A stretch of 64,000 nucleotides of DNA from positions 1,178,001 through 1,242,000 of the forward strand of contig NZ_CP080096.1 of the NCBI RefSeq assembly GCF_019428685.1, read 5' to 3'. The number at the start of each line of letters is the position of its first letter. Within the stretch, counting starts at the first letter, position 1. Shown piece by piece: positions 25,801 to 34,154 of the stretch. Both the position numbers and the translations under genes were made by a program. The stretch is from Paraburkholderia edwinii. GTDB lineage: Bacteria > Pseudomonadota > Gammaproteobacteria > Burkholderiales > Burkholderiaceae. The notes beneath the pieces are model-generated. The model was not told the origin of the DNA. It saw only the letters and a program-made list of their open reading frames with translations, and did not search any database.

Positions 25801-26739
25801 ATGAGAGACGATCCGTTGCCGCGCATTGTTGTCGTCGGGAGCGTGAACATGGATCTCGCGACGTACGTGCCGCGCTTCCCGCAACCGGGCGAAACCCTGC
25901 AAGGGAGCCGCTTCCTCGTGGCGCCCGGCGGCAAGGGCGGCAATCAGGCGATTGCGGCGGCGCGGCTTGGCGCGCACGTCGCGCTGATTGCCTGCGTCGG
26001 CAACGATGAATTTGGCGCGCGGCTCATGGCGAGTCTCGAGGCCGAGGGAATCGATTGCTCGGGCGTCGCCGTCAGCGAACACGCCGCTAGCGGCATCGCG
26101 ATGGTCGTGGTCGACGAGGCCGGCAACAATTCGATCGTCACGGTGCAGGGCAGCAACGGCGATCTGACGCCGGAGCTCGTGGCCCGGAATCTTCAGATGC
26201 TCACGGTCGCGCGGATGATCGTGTGCGACCTGACCGTTCCGCTCGAGACGGTCGAAAGCGTACTGTCGATCGCCGAGCGCTTCGATATTCCCGTTCTCTT
26301 CAATGCTTCTCCTGTGCAAAGTCCGCTGCCTGCGCGACTGCTTCGGCAGGTCGACTACCTCGTTGTAAACGAAGTGGAAGCGGCGACGCTCGCTGGGCGT
26401 CCGCTCGATTCGATCAACGACGCAATCAAAATCGCACGGTCGCTGCACGACGCCGGCGCCCCTCATGTGCTTGTCACGCTCGGCGCGCGCGGTGTGGTCG
26501 CGTATTTCGCCGACGAAGGCGGCGCGCAGGTCGAATTCTTTCCGGCTGCCGCCGTGACTGCGCTCGACACGACCGGTGCCGGCGATACGTTTGCCGGCGC
26601 GTTTGCGACGGCTATCGTCGCGGGCGCGTCGGGGCCGCGCGCCGTTGCATTCGCTCAGGCGGCCGCGGCTACGTGTGTGACACGTGCCGGCGCGGCGCCG
26701 TCGATACCCTATCTGCACGAGATCGGCGTCGAATTCTAA
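25801..26739 (+). CDS. rbsK: Ribokinase (PfkB family)
   Basis: A 312-residue PfkB-family sugar kinase with the full ribokinase pattern. VVVGSVNMDLATYVPRFPQPGETLQG (~10-35) and the glycine-rich APGGKGGNQAIAAARLG (~41-57) are at the N terminus; VVNEVEAATLAG lies near 197; the second signature DTTGAGDTFAGAFATAI (~259-275) has the catalytic Asp in GAGD. It phosphorylates D-ribose, or a related pentose, at O5 with ATP. It ends the pentose cluster and is followed by an intrinsic terminator. Confidence 0.93.
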   Translation: MRDDPLPRIVVVGSVNMDLATYVPRFPQPGETLQGSRFLVAPGGKGGNQAIAAARLGAHVALIACVGNDEFGARLMASLEAEGIDCSGVAVSEHAASGIAMVVVDEAGNNSIVTVQGSNGDLTPELVARNLQMLTVARMIVCDLTVPLETVESVLSIAERFDIPVLFNASPVQSPLPARLLRQVDYLVVNEVEAATLAGRPLDSINDAIKIARSLHDAGAPHVLVTLGARGVVAYFADEGGAQVEFFPAAAVTALDTTGAGDTFAGAFATAIVAGASGPRAVAFAQAAAATCVTRAGAAPSIPYLHEIGVEF

Positions 26740-26741
26740 GG

Positions 26742-26764
26742 CGGGCGGCGCTGCCCGTTTTATT
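26742..26764 (+). terminator. Rho-independent terminator after ribokinase
   Basis: CGGGC (26742-26746) pairs with GCCCG (26753-26757) around a 6-nt loop, followed by TTTTATT (26758-26764). It lies three bases past the ribokinase stop codon. The stem is short but GC-only. Confidence 0.7.
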
Positions 26765-26894
26765 CGATGCCGGCTAATTCCAGGCATTGCAAACTGACCG
26801 CGCTCGCGGCCCAATCATTCAAATTTATTGTGCTTTATTTTCTTGTGCTTTAGTGCTTGGCAGCGCTTGGCGGCACTTGGCGCGCCGCCTATGC

Positions 26895-28910
26895 CTATGC
26901 GGTCGCAACAGTCACCGCAGGCGTATTCGCATTGACCACCACCACCTGCGTGCCGGCAATTGCATTGTTCACCGCCGGCACTTGCCCGCCGGTAATCGGG
27001 TTCATCTTCGTGAATGTGCAGCTTAGCGTCGCCGGCGTTAGCGTGACGACGGCATAGCCTTGCGCATCGGGGTCGACATAACTGAGCCACGAGTTGTTCG
27101 TCTTTAGCGAATCGCTGAACGGCGCGAGGCCGCTGCCCGATAGCAGCGCATCGACCCACGCCTGCGTTTGCGCCGTGCCGTTCAGAAACTCCTCGTATTG
27201 CGTGGTCAGCGACGTGCCCGAAATGCCCGCAGTCACGAGATCGACCATAACGGGTTGCGGTGTCGTAGCGTCGAAGTCGTCCATCACGGGGCCGGCCATA
27301 AACGCGCCGATATTGCCGCTTAACGAGACCACGTTGCGAATCCCGCCGTTCGCGAGAAACTGCATCAGGCTCTTGCGTTCCGCGTTATAGCCATCCCACA
27401 TGTCGGCGTTGAGCAGCAGCAGGGTCATGAGCGAGTAGGGCGGCAGCATCTGGTTCAGCGCCGCGATCGTCGCCTGAATATCGGCCTCGTCGAAGCCGCC
27501 TTGCTGACCGAGCTGATGTACGCGCGAAAATGGCGCGGGGCGCAGATTCTGCGTGACCGCATCGGTCAGATCACCCTGAATGGCCGCATGGAAAATCGAT
27601 TCGAGCGGCGGCAAACTCGAGTCCGTGCTGATCACGGCCTGCGTCACCGCATCGACCACGGTATTGAAGCCGTTCGTCTGCATGCGCAGCAACGGCACTT
27701 CGTTGCCCCATAGTTTCCACGCAGTGGTCGCGCTGCTCATCTGGTTTTGCCACCACTGGCGCTGCGTGTCGCCGAGCATCGACACGGGTGTCAGCGCGTT
27801 GGCCGCCGACGCGAGACGCGCGGCTTCGGCGCTGTCCACCAAACTCTTGCCGACCACATAGCGGCTGCCGATCGCGCCTCCCGCGCTTTGCTCGGTGATT
27901 TCGTGGTCCGCGCGATAGAGCCGCTCGTCGGTCATCACGAAGGTCGCCAGGTCGCCGAACGAAAACGCGCGATAGACCTGGATGTTCTGGAACGACGGGT
28001 TGCCCTGATCGAAGGGCACGTCCGCGGGCATAAATTCGAACCATGCCTGATTCGCGTTGCGTCGCCGCGCGGTTTGCGGTGTCGAGTCGTCGGTGGTGTA
28101 GGTCTGGTGATCCTGCCACGCGTCGTTCGAGAATTCGTGGTCGCCCCATGTCGCGATCACGGGCCAGCGCGCATGCACGCGCTGCAGACGCGCATCGGAA
28201 CGATACGTCTTGTAGAGCATCCGGTAGTCGGCCAGCGACGTCGCGTAAATCGAGCCATCCGCGAGTTTCGTGCCGTCGGGCAAGACGAAATCGCCATGCT
28301 GCGGGTCGCGTGGCGGCGTGATGACGTTAGGGCGATTCAGCTGCTCGTACACATAGTTGCCGACGTGCACGACAAAATCGAGGTCTTCGTTTTGCAGCGT
28401 ATCGAATGCAGCCCAGTGGTTGGCGCTCCAGTCCTGGCTGCACAGATACGCGAAGCGCAATTGCGCAAGCGATTGTCCGGCGGCCGGCGCGGTCCATGTG
28501 CGGCCGGCCGTGCTCATGGCGGTGCCGGCGGCGAAGCGATAGTAGTAGATGGTGTTCGCCGCAAGGCCCGTTACCTTATGGCGCAACGTGTAGTCCCATT
28601 GCGCCTCGGCGCTCACGGTCGTGTCGAGTACCAGCGATTTGAAGTCCGGATCGAGTGCGACCTGCAACGACACGTTGATCGGTGCAACGCCGTCGCCGCC
28701 ATCCACGCGCGTCCATAGCACAACGCTGTCCGGTTTCGGATCGCCCGATGCGACGCCAAGCGAGAACGAGCGCGGGACGCTGCCGGCATTCGACGCATCG
28801 CCGCTGCTGCTCGTGCTATCGCCTCCACCGCATGCGGTCAGCACGGTTGCGCTCGCAACCGACACGGTCATGAAGCTGCTCCATTTGAGGAATTCGCGGC
28901 GATTCATCAT
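26895..28910 (-). CDS. phoD: PhoD-family alkaline phosphatase/phosphodiesterase, Tat substrate
   Basis: A 671-residue secreted phosphatase of the PhoD metallophosphatase family. The N terminus MMNRREFLKWSSF is a twin-arginine signal with a following VLTACGG lipobox, so export as a folded lipoprotein is likely. The N-terminal PhoD_N domain (~45-145) has the hallmark FSLGVASGDPKPDSVVLWTRV. The catalytic domain has FAYLCSQDW (~160), VVHVGNYVYEQ (~180-190) and WGDHEFSND (~259-267). At residue 185 the usual Asp of the GDY(I/V)YE iron-ligand motif is Asn. The start is ATG 28910 or 28907. It is alone and divergent from a GH31 gene; a Pho-box-like element lies upstream. Confidence 0.85.
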   Translation of the reverse strand: MMNRREFLKWSSFMTVSVASATVLTACGGGDSTSSSGDASNAGSVPRSFSLGVASGDPKPDSVVLWTRVDGGDGVAPINVSLQVALDPDFKSLVLDTTVSAEAQWDYTLRHKVTGLAANTIYYYRFAAGTAMSTAGRTWTAPAAGQSLAQLRFAYLCSQDWSANHWAAFDTLQNEDLDFVVHVGNYVYEQLNRPNVITPPRDPQHGDFVLPDGTKLADGSIYATSLADYRMLYKTYRSDARLQRVHARWPVIATWGDHEFSNDAWQDHQTYTTDDSTPQTARRRNANQAWFEFMPADVPFDQGNPSFQNIQVYRAFSFGDLATFVMTDERLYRADHEITEQSAGGAIGSRYVVGKSLVDSAEAARLASAANALTPVSMLGDTQRQWWQNQMSSATTAWKLWGNEVPLLRMQTNGFNTVVDAVTQAVISTDSSLPPLESIFHAAIQGDLTDAVTQNLRPAPFSRVHQLGQQGGFDEADIQATIAALNQMLPPYSLMTLLLLNADMWDGYNAERKSLMQFLANGGIRNVVSLSGNIGAFMAGPVMDDFDATTPQPVMVDLVTAGISGTSLTTQYEEFLNGTAQTQAWVDALLSGSGLAPFSDSLKTNNSWLSYVDPDAQGYAVVTLTPATLSCTFTKMNPITGGQVPAVNNAIAGTQVVVVNANTPAVTVATA

Positions 28911-29280
28911 GGCGGACGAGTCCAGAACAAAAAAGGTAAAAGACAAAGCGAGCGCAAACGCAATGCGCTAAAGCGCCAGGCGATTGCCTTGGGCTTAGTG
29001 CTTGGTGTGAATGCCGTTGCATCATGCAAACGTACTGGTCCGGCATTAGCGCCTGGCGAAATGTCATGTGCATGACAGCATCGTCAAAGAAAAAAATCGC
29101 AAAGAATTGCTTGTCGTGCTTAAGAAAAATGGCGCCTTGAATCAGGCCGTGTCTTTTCTTATTGGCGAATGCTCTGCATTGCGAACGCATCTTGATAAGC
29201 ACCGTCATGTAGCTGAAATTTAGGCCCACTAGCATGAGCCGCCTGATCGCCAAGGCACGGTGGATGAACGGAGCGTTGCT
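28911..29280. other. Divergent intergenic region, PhoD / GH31
   Basis: This 370-bp region is clearly more AT-rich than its surroundings and holds no convincing gene. It should contain both divergent promoters. The most structured element is the Pho-box-like sequence at 29061-29078. GGAG near 29268 is the ribosome binding site of the GH31 gene. Confidence 0.6.
29061..29078 (-). promoter_or_regulatory. Pho-box-like element upstream of phoD
   Basis: Read on the minus strand, CTGTCAT-GCAC-ATGACAT has two 7-mers with a 4-nt spacer, matching 12 of 14 positions of the PhoB consensus (CTGTCAT-N4-CTGTCAT). It is also a near-palindrome (TGTCATG/CATGACA), so another factor cannot be excluded. It lies about 150 bp upstream of the phoD start. 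Confidence 0.4.
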
Positions 29281-31485
29281 ATGAACAAGATAAAGATATA
29301 TACGTTGGTATTAGGCGCGCTGTGCGCATTGAGCGCTTGCGGCAATTCCGATGACTCAAGTGATGCGTCAGGGAATGGCAATGCGGGCAATGCAACGGGT
29401 TCGCCCAACGCTTTAGCGGTCACGCAAAGCGACAGCCAGATTTCGGTGAGCGACGGCGCCACGCTTTTCACCTTTGACCGTGCGGACTGGCACACGCGCT
29501 GGGCCGATACGAGCGGCAATGTGCTGTTCGAAGACGCGACGCCGGGCGCGCAGACACAACAGGTCAATCCGGACTTCGCGATATTCAACGATCGTCAGAA
29601 CGGCATCGATGAAGCGTACCCGGGCTTGCCGCAAGTCACCTATCGGCCGTTCGCCTATCTGACCGGCACGCAATGGCATTTCGCGACCGGCGTGAGCGCG
29701 GTGCAGGCAATCGGCAATACGGCGACCGTGAGCATGACGACCGACGACGGTCTTGGGGCAACGCTCACGCTGACGTATCCCGGCGACGGCACCGTTAAGC
29801 TGCACTATGCGCCGGCCGCGACCGGCGTCGCCGCGGTGTCGACTGCATGGCAAAGCCCGAGCACGCAAACGTATTTCGGCGGCGGCCAGCGTTTCTCGTC
29901 GGTGAACATGCGCGGCACCGCGCTGCCGCTCTGGATCAGCCACGGCCCGGGTTCGAACCGGCAGACATCGACCAATGAAATCGCAGCATCGTTCTTCTGG
30001 TCGCCGTCGGGTTCGGGGGCGGCGATCGATTCCGATGCGCGCGGTGAAATTGTCTTTGCGAAGAGCGACGAGCGTCCGGACGCGGTGCGCGCCACCATCG
30101 AGAATAGCGCGCTTGATCTTGTCTATTACCGTGGCACGCCGAAACAGATGTTATCGGCCTACACGGCGCGCGTTGGCCGGCCGCAATGGACGCCGCCCGA
30201 CTGGATGTGGCGGCCGATGGTCTGGCAGGACGGCGACACGAGCACGGCTTCGGTGAACGCGCTCGTCGACGGCATGAGTAGCCGCAATATTCCGCTCGGC
30301 GCGGTGTGGCTCGATAATCCGTGGGACGCGGGCAAGGGCAGCTTCAATTTCGATCCCACGCGTTTCGCGGACCCTGATGGGTTGATCGCACAACTGCATG
30401 CGCAAAATGTGCGGTTGATGGTGTGGCTTTCGCCCTACTACGACGGCACGTTTCTAACCACTGCCGCGGCGCAGGGCTTCACGATTACCGGCACGCGGCC
30501 CGATAACAACGAAGCGACGTACTTTCCGCCGCGCGGCCTCAACGTGCACGCTGACTTCACGAACCCTGACGCCTATGCGTCGTGGCGCGATAGCTTGCGT
30601 GCGCTCGTGCGGCGAGGTGTGGATGGCGTGAAGGTCGATCGCGGCGAAGAGGATCTGTCCGATACCTCGGTGTGGCACAACGGCTTGCCGAACTCGCTCA
30701 ATCACAATGCGTATATCGACGCTTATCACAAGGCGATTTTCGATGCGTTCAAGGCCGAGCGCCCGAACGGCGACTTCACGATTCTCGCGCGTGGCGGCTG
30801 GAACGGTTCGATGCGCTGGGCCGGGCATTGGGAAGCCGACAATCAGAGCGCGCCGGGCGAGGGCGGACTTACGCAGGCGCTGCGCGGTCTTGAATCGCAG
30901 GCGATGAGCGGGTTTTCGTTTACGGGCGGCGATATCGGCGGCTACGCGGGCGGCCGCCAGAACGCCGGCGAGGCCGGCGCGAGCAATCCGCTGCTGACGC
31001 CGACTGAAGGCACCTATATGCTGTGGACCGAACTCGGCGCGCTATCGCCGGTGATGCAGACGCCGGTTGCGCCATGGTGGGTCAGCGACAATGCGGTCAC
31101 CGTCTATCGCCGCTATGCGACGCTGCACGACCGGCTCGTGCCTTATATCGCCGCGGCGGCGCGCCAGAATATTGCCGACGGCACGCCGATCGTGCAGCCG
31201 CTGCCGTTCGCATTCCCGAACGACGCATCGGCGGTGGCCGCGGACGACGAGTATCTGTTCGGTCCCGATCTGCTCGTCGCGCCGGCAACCTCAGCGCTCG
31301 CGAGTCAGGGGATCGGCGTGCGCAAGGTCTATTTCCCGGCCGGCACGTGGCACGACTTCTGGACCGGCGAAACGATCGTCGGTCCGCAAACGCGCAGCTT
31401 TGTGCCGGCGATCGACAAGCTGCCGCTGTATGTGCGCGATGGGGCGGTGCTGCCGGCAGGTGTGTCGGCTGCGCAGTTGCCCTAA
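29281..31485 (+). CDS. Glycoside hydrolase family 31 lipoprotein (alpha-glucosidase/alpha-xylosidase-like)
   Basis: A 734-residue exported enzyme. MNKIKIYTLVLGALCALSAC is a lipoprotein signal peptide with the lipobox LSAC. The GH31 layout follows: an N-terminal beta-sandwich (~40-270), then the TIM barrel with PDWMWRPMVWQDG (~304-316), DNPWDAGKG, the nucleophile Asp453 in GVKVDRGEED and the probable acid/base Asp520 in HWEADNQ, 67 residues apart as in YicI. FTGGDIGGY (~548-556) and the C-terminal beta domain (YLFGPDLLVAPA, WHDFWTGE) complete it. It releases alpha-linked sugars from oligosaccharides; specificity is unproven. ATG 29281 has GGAG upstream. Confidence 0.85.
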   Translation: MNKIKIYTLVLGALCALSACGNSDDSSDASGNGNAGNATGSPNALAVTQSDSQISVSDGATLFTFDRADWHTRWADTSGNVLFEDATPGAQTQQVNPDFAIFNDRQNGIDEAYPGLPQVTYRPFAYLTGTQWHFATGVSAVQAIGNTATVSMTTDDGLGATLTLTYPGDGTVKLHYAPAATGVAAVSTAWQSPSTQTYFGGGQRFSSVNMRGTALPLWISHGPGSNRQTSTNEIAASFFWSPSGSGAAIDSDARGEIVFAKSDERPDAVRATIENSALDLVYYRGTPKQMLSAYTARVGRPQWTPPDWMWRPMVWQDGDTSTASVNALVDGMSSRNIPLGAVWLDNPWDAGKGSFNFDPTRFADPDGLIAQLHAQNVRLMVWLSPYYDGTFLTTAAAQGFTITGTRPDNNEATYFPPRGLNVHADFTNPDAYASWRDSLRALVRRGVDGVKVDRGEEDLSDTSVWHNGLPNSLNHNAYIDAYHKAIFDAFKAERPNGDFTILARGGWNGSMRWAGHWEADNQSAPGEGGLTQALRGLESQAMSGFSFTGGDIGGYAGGRQNAGEAGASNPLLTPTEGTYMLWTELGALSPVMQTPVAPWWVSDNAVTVYRRYATLHDRLVPYIAAAARQNIADGTPIVQPLPFAFPNDASAVAADDEYLFGPDLLVAPATSALASQGIGVRKVYFPAGTWHDFWTGETIVGPQTRSFVPAIDKLPLYVRDGAVLPAGVSAAQLP

Positions 31486-31508
31486 CAGGTGAGTGCGCGG
31501 GTGAGCGT

Positions 31509-31537
31509 GCGCGCGGCATAGTTTGACGGCCGCGCGC
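31509..31537. terminator. Strong stem-loop between convergent genes
   Basis: GCGCGCGGC (31509-31517) pairs perfectly with GCCGCGCGC (31529-31537) around an 11-nt loop. No T-run follows on either strand, so its role as a bidirectional terminator between the GH31 and methyltransferase genes is tentative. Confidence 0.4.
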
Positions 31538-31560
31538 CTGAGCCAGACGCTAAAGCCGCT

Positions 31561-32397
31561 TCAAGGCTTAGCAACAATCGCCTGTATTAACGCCGCTCGT
31601 CCCTCGCGCAGATTGCGGGCGAGGTTCTTCGTCATCTCAGGGAATCCCGGCCCCATCACGAGATGAAGACCCAGCGTGAGCGCGGGCATACCTGACATCG
31701 AGGCACGCGCTTTCTGTACTTCGGCAAACCATTGGATGGCCGCCTCGGTGCAGTCGGTCCATGAGACGACATTGAAGGTCTGTTCGAGCAGAAGGCTTTG
31801 CATGCGGTCTGCCGTGACGAGAAAACTCGTCTCCGGTGTGGCCGCCCACGGAAGCGGATAGTGCAAAGGCTCGCCCGATGCGGCGACCACATCGAAGATC
31901 GCGAAGCGGCCGCCCGGCCGCAAGACGCGAAAGGCTTCGCGATATAGCGTCGCGCGGTCTGCGATGTTCATGGCGACATGCTGCGTCCACGCTACGTCGA
32001 ATGCTTCGGATTCGAAAGGAAGCGATAGCGCATTCGCACACGTGTAATTGACGCGATCGGCCAATCCGGTTCGCTCGGCGAGGAATCGTGCGGCGTCGAC
32101 ATAGGCCTGGCTAAGGTCGATTCCGGAGACGCGGCAACCGTACTTCGTGGCCAGGTATCGGGATGGTCCGCCCAATCCCGAACCGATATCGATCACATGG
32201 GTCGCCTCGCCGAGGTTCAGGGCTTGCGCGAGTTCTACCGTCGCCTGCAGTCCGCGCGAGTGAAACTGGTCCAGCGGCGCAAGGTCTTCGGGTCGGAGCG
32301 CTTTCTCGTCGAGCCCGTCCGCTTTGAGCGCGTTGCGCAGGCGGTCGATCAGGCTTGCCTGCCCATAGTGCTGTTCAACTTTTACTGAATCGATCAT
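31561..32397 (-). CDS. Class I SAM-dependent methyltransferase
   Basis: A 278-residue methyltransferase. SAM motif I THVIDIGSGLGGPSRYLA (~66-83), the acidic residue in VSGIDLSQAYVDAA (~90-103), motif II ALSLPFESEAFDVAWTQHVAMNI and motif III FRVLRPGGRFAIFDVV (~158-173) are clear. The overall pattern resembles UbiE- or sarcosine/dimethylglycine-methyltransferase-like enzymes. The acceptor is unknown. ATG 32397 follows CAGGAGCAAG. It lies 37 bp after the MFS transporter gene on the same strand, so the two probably form an operon, perhaps modifying and exporting a small molecule (inference). Confidence 0.85.
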   Translation of the reverse strand: MIDSVKVEQHYGQASLIDRLRNALKADGLDEKALRPEDLAPLDQFHSRGLQATVELAQALNLGEATHVIDIGSGLGGPSRYLATKYGCRVSGIDLSQAYVDAARFLAERTGLADRVNYTCANALSLPFESEAFDVAWTQHVAMNIADRATLYREAFRVLRPGGRFAIFDVVAASGEPLHYPLPWAATPETSFLVTADRMQSLLLEQTFNVVSWTDCTEAAIQWFAEVQKARASMSGMPALTLGLHLVMGPGFPEMTKNLARNLREGRAALIQAIVAKP

Positions 32398-32434
32398 GTC
32401 TTGCTCCTGCTGTTAGGTGTACGCCAGGCCTCGG

Positions 32435-33649
32435 TTAAACCTTCACCTGTTTGGGCGAATCGGTATGGAGGGTTGCCGGGCTTTCGCCCGAAGCGCTTTG
32501 CCGGTTCGCGGCGAGAATCTTGCGTGCCGCGAATTCGGAACCGATCAGTGAAGCGGCGACGAGTACCGCGCCAGCGTACCCCAATGCGTGGCCGCCAAAC
32601 ATCGGGATTCGCGCGGCGCCGAGAAGGCTGCCCGCCGTCGCGCCGAAGAACGTCGCGGAGTTATTCAGACCCAGCAGAATGGGCGCAGCCGCCGGAGCGA
32701 TCGTCACGAGCCGGTGCTGCTGAGGCACGAGCACGCCCCATCCGAAGGTTCCCCACACGACGACGGCCGGGATCGCAGTCCAGAGGCTCGCGCTCGTCCA
32801 CTTCAGAAAAATGAAGTTCGCGGTGACGACTGCCAGCATCGTCACGAGCACGGCGCGCGAGCCGATGCGGTCGCTCAGCCGGCCGGCGAGCAGGTTCGAT
32901 ACCACGCCGGCAAGGCCCCACATCACGAGCATGGCACCGAGGAGCATCGAATTTCCATCGATGGCGCGATCGAAAACCACGGCGAAATACGTGTAGACGA
33001 TGAATACGCCGCTAAAGAACAACAGCGAGCTTAGAAGCGTTAGGCTCACGCGTGCGTCGGTGAGCGGCTTGAGCCGTTTGGCGAACGACACGGGGGGCAG
33101 CATCGGAATATGCGACAGGAACGCCATGACGCCGAGGCCTGCCAGCGCGGCGAGCGCCGCGACGAACATCATGGTCCAGTGCCAGTTGCCGAGGCCCGCG
33201 ATGATCGTGCCGGCAGGCGAGCCGAGCGCGGTCGAAATGGTCAAGCCGGTCAGTACGACAGCAATGGCGAAACCTCTGCGGTCGGGGGCAACGATCATCG
33301 GTGCGGAGCCCGTTGCGGTCGGCGAATAGACGGCCGCGCCGAAACCGGCCAGGGCGCGTGTGGCAAGCGCAAAGCCGAAGCTCGGCGCGAACGCCGTACC
33401 GAGGTTGGCAACGACAAATACGGCAAGGCCGACGAGCAGCAGACGCTTGCGCGGAATATGCGCGGCAAACGTCGCGATCACCGGTGCGAGCACCGCATAC
33501 GTGATGGAATAGAGCGTCGTCATCTGTCCCGCAGCCCCGATGCTGACGTCGAAGCTGCGCGCGATCTCGGGTAGCACGCCGGCCACGACGAAGCTGTCGG
33601 TGCCGAGTGCGAACATGCCGAGTGCTAAAACTAAAAGTCGCCGATCCAC
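32435..33649 (-). CDS. MFS transporter (drug/sugar efflux, AraJ/NepI-like)
   Basis: A 404-residue major facilitator with 12 predicted helices. The first helix reads LLVLALGMFALGTDSFVVAGVLPEIA, the DHA1 pattern; motif A appears between helices 2 and 3 as AAHIPRKRLLL, and LAGRLSDRIGSRAVL gives the second-half equivalent. Members of this branch export arabinose, nucleosides or drugs. The start is GTG 33649, with AGGAGTGG seven bases upstream; it gives the expected short N terminus. Probably in an operon with the methyltransferase gene. Confidence 0.87.
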   Translation of the reverse strand: MDRRLLVLALGMFALGTDSFVVAGVLPEIARSFDVSIGAAGQMTTLYSITYAVLAPVIATFAAHIPRKRLLLVGLAVFVVANLGTAFAPSFGFALATRALAGFGAAVYSPTATGSAPMIVAPDRRGFAIAVVLTGLTISTALGSPAGTIIAGLGNWHWTMMFVAALAALAGLGVMAFLSHIPMLPPVSFAKRLKPLTDARVSLTLLSSLLFFSGVFIVYTYFAVVFDRAIDGNSMLLGAMLVMWGLAGVVSNLLAGRLSDRIGSRAVLVTMLAVVTANFIFLKWTSASLWTAIPAVVVWGTFGWGVLVPQQHRLVTIAPAAAPILLGLNNSATFFGATAGSLLGAARIPMFGGHALGYAGAVLVAASLIGSEFAARKILAANRQSASGESPATLHTDSPKQVKV

Positions 33650-33728
33650 TTTCCACTCCTTTCTGCGTGCCCGATTTCGATGAGCGTGCAACAGATGACG
33701 CGTCTAATCTATAGCCGGATCGTGCTAA

Positions 33729-34022
33729 TTACTTGCCCTGGATCAGCATGCCCAGCGGGGCGAGCGGGCCGATCGGCATCAGCTGGTATTGCGCGAAGCC
33801 GTCGGCCACGAGCGGCAGTGCATTCACGGTGGCCTTCGCGTCGTCGACCGAGTCGACGTCCATCAGGAAGACCACGCCGGGCGCATCCTGGCGATACCAG
33901 TACTGCTCGATCTTGCCGTCGAGATAAAGCTGAAGCGTGGCGGGCACTTCGCGCGGCATGATCTGTTGACGTTGTTCGGGCGTGACGGGTTTGACGATCG
34001 ATCCGATGGCGAGAACTTTCAC
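33729..34022 (-). CDS. Small muconolactone-isomerase-like/dimeric ferredoxin-fold protein
   Basis: A 97-residue protein of the muconolactone delta-isomerase-like or YCII-like ferredoxin fold: VKVLAIGSIVKPVTPEQRQQI at the start, a YWYRQDAPGVVFLMDVDSVDDAKATVNALPLV core and a QLMPIGPLAPLG end. These folds often act as small-molecule isomerases or accessory proteins; a specific reaction cannot be assigned. The start is GTG 34022, after AAGGAG. It is divergent from the GlxA-type regulator and follows the MFS gene on the same strand after 79 bp. Confidence 0.72.
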   Translation of the reverse strand: MKVLAIGSIVKPVTPEQRQQIMPREVPATLQLYLDGKIEQYWYRQDAPGVVFLMDVDSVDDAKATVNALPLVADGFAQYQLMPIGPLAPLGMLIQGK

Positions 34023-34154
34023 AGGAATCTCCTTGGTTACGTATCGACGGAGTGTCGAAGGTGTGTTGATTGCGATGGACAACGAGGACGAGTGTAGTCA
34101 TCGCACCGATCGGCTGGTACAGTCATAAACGACAACTTTGGAGGCATTTACGCC

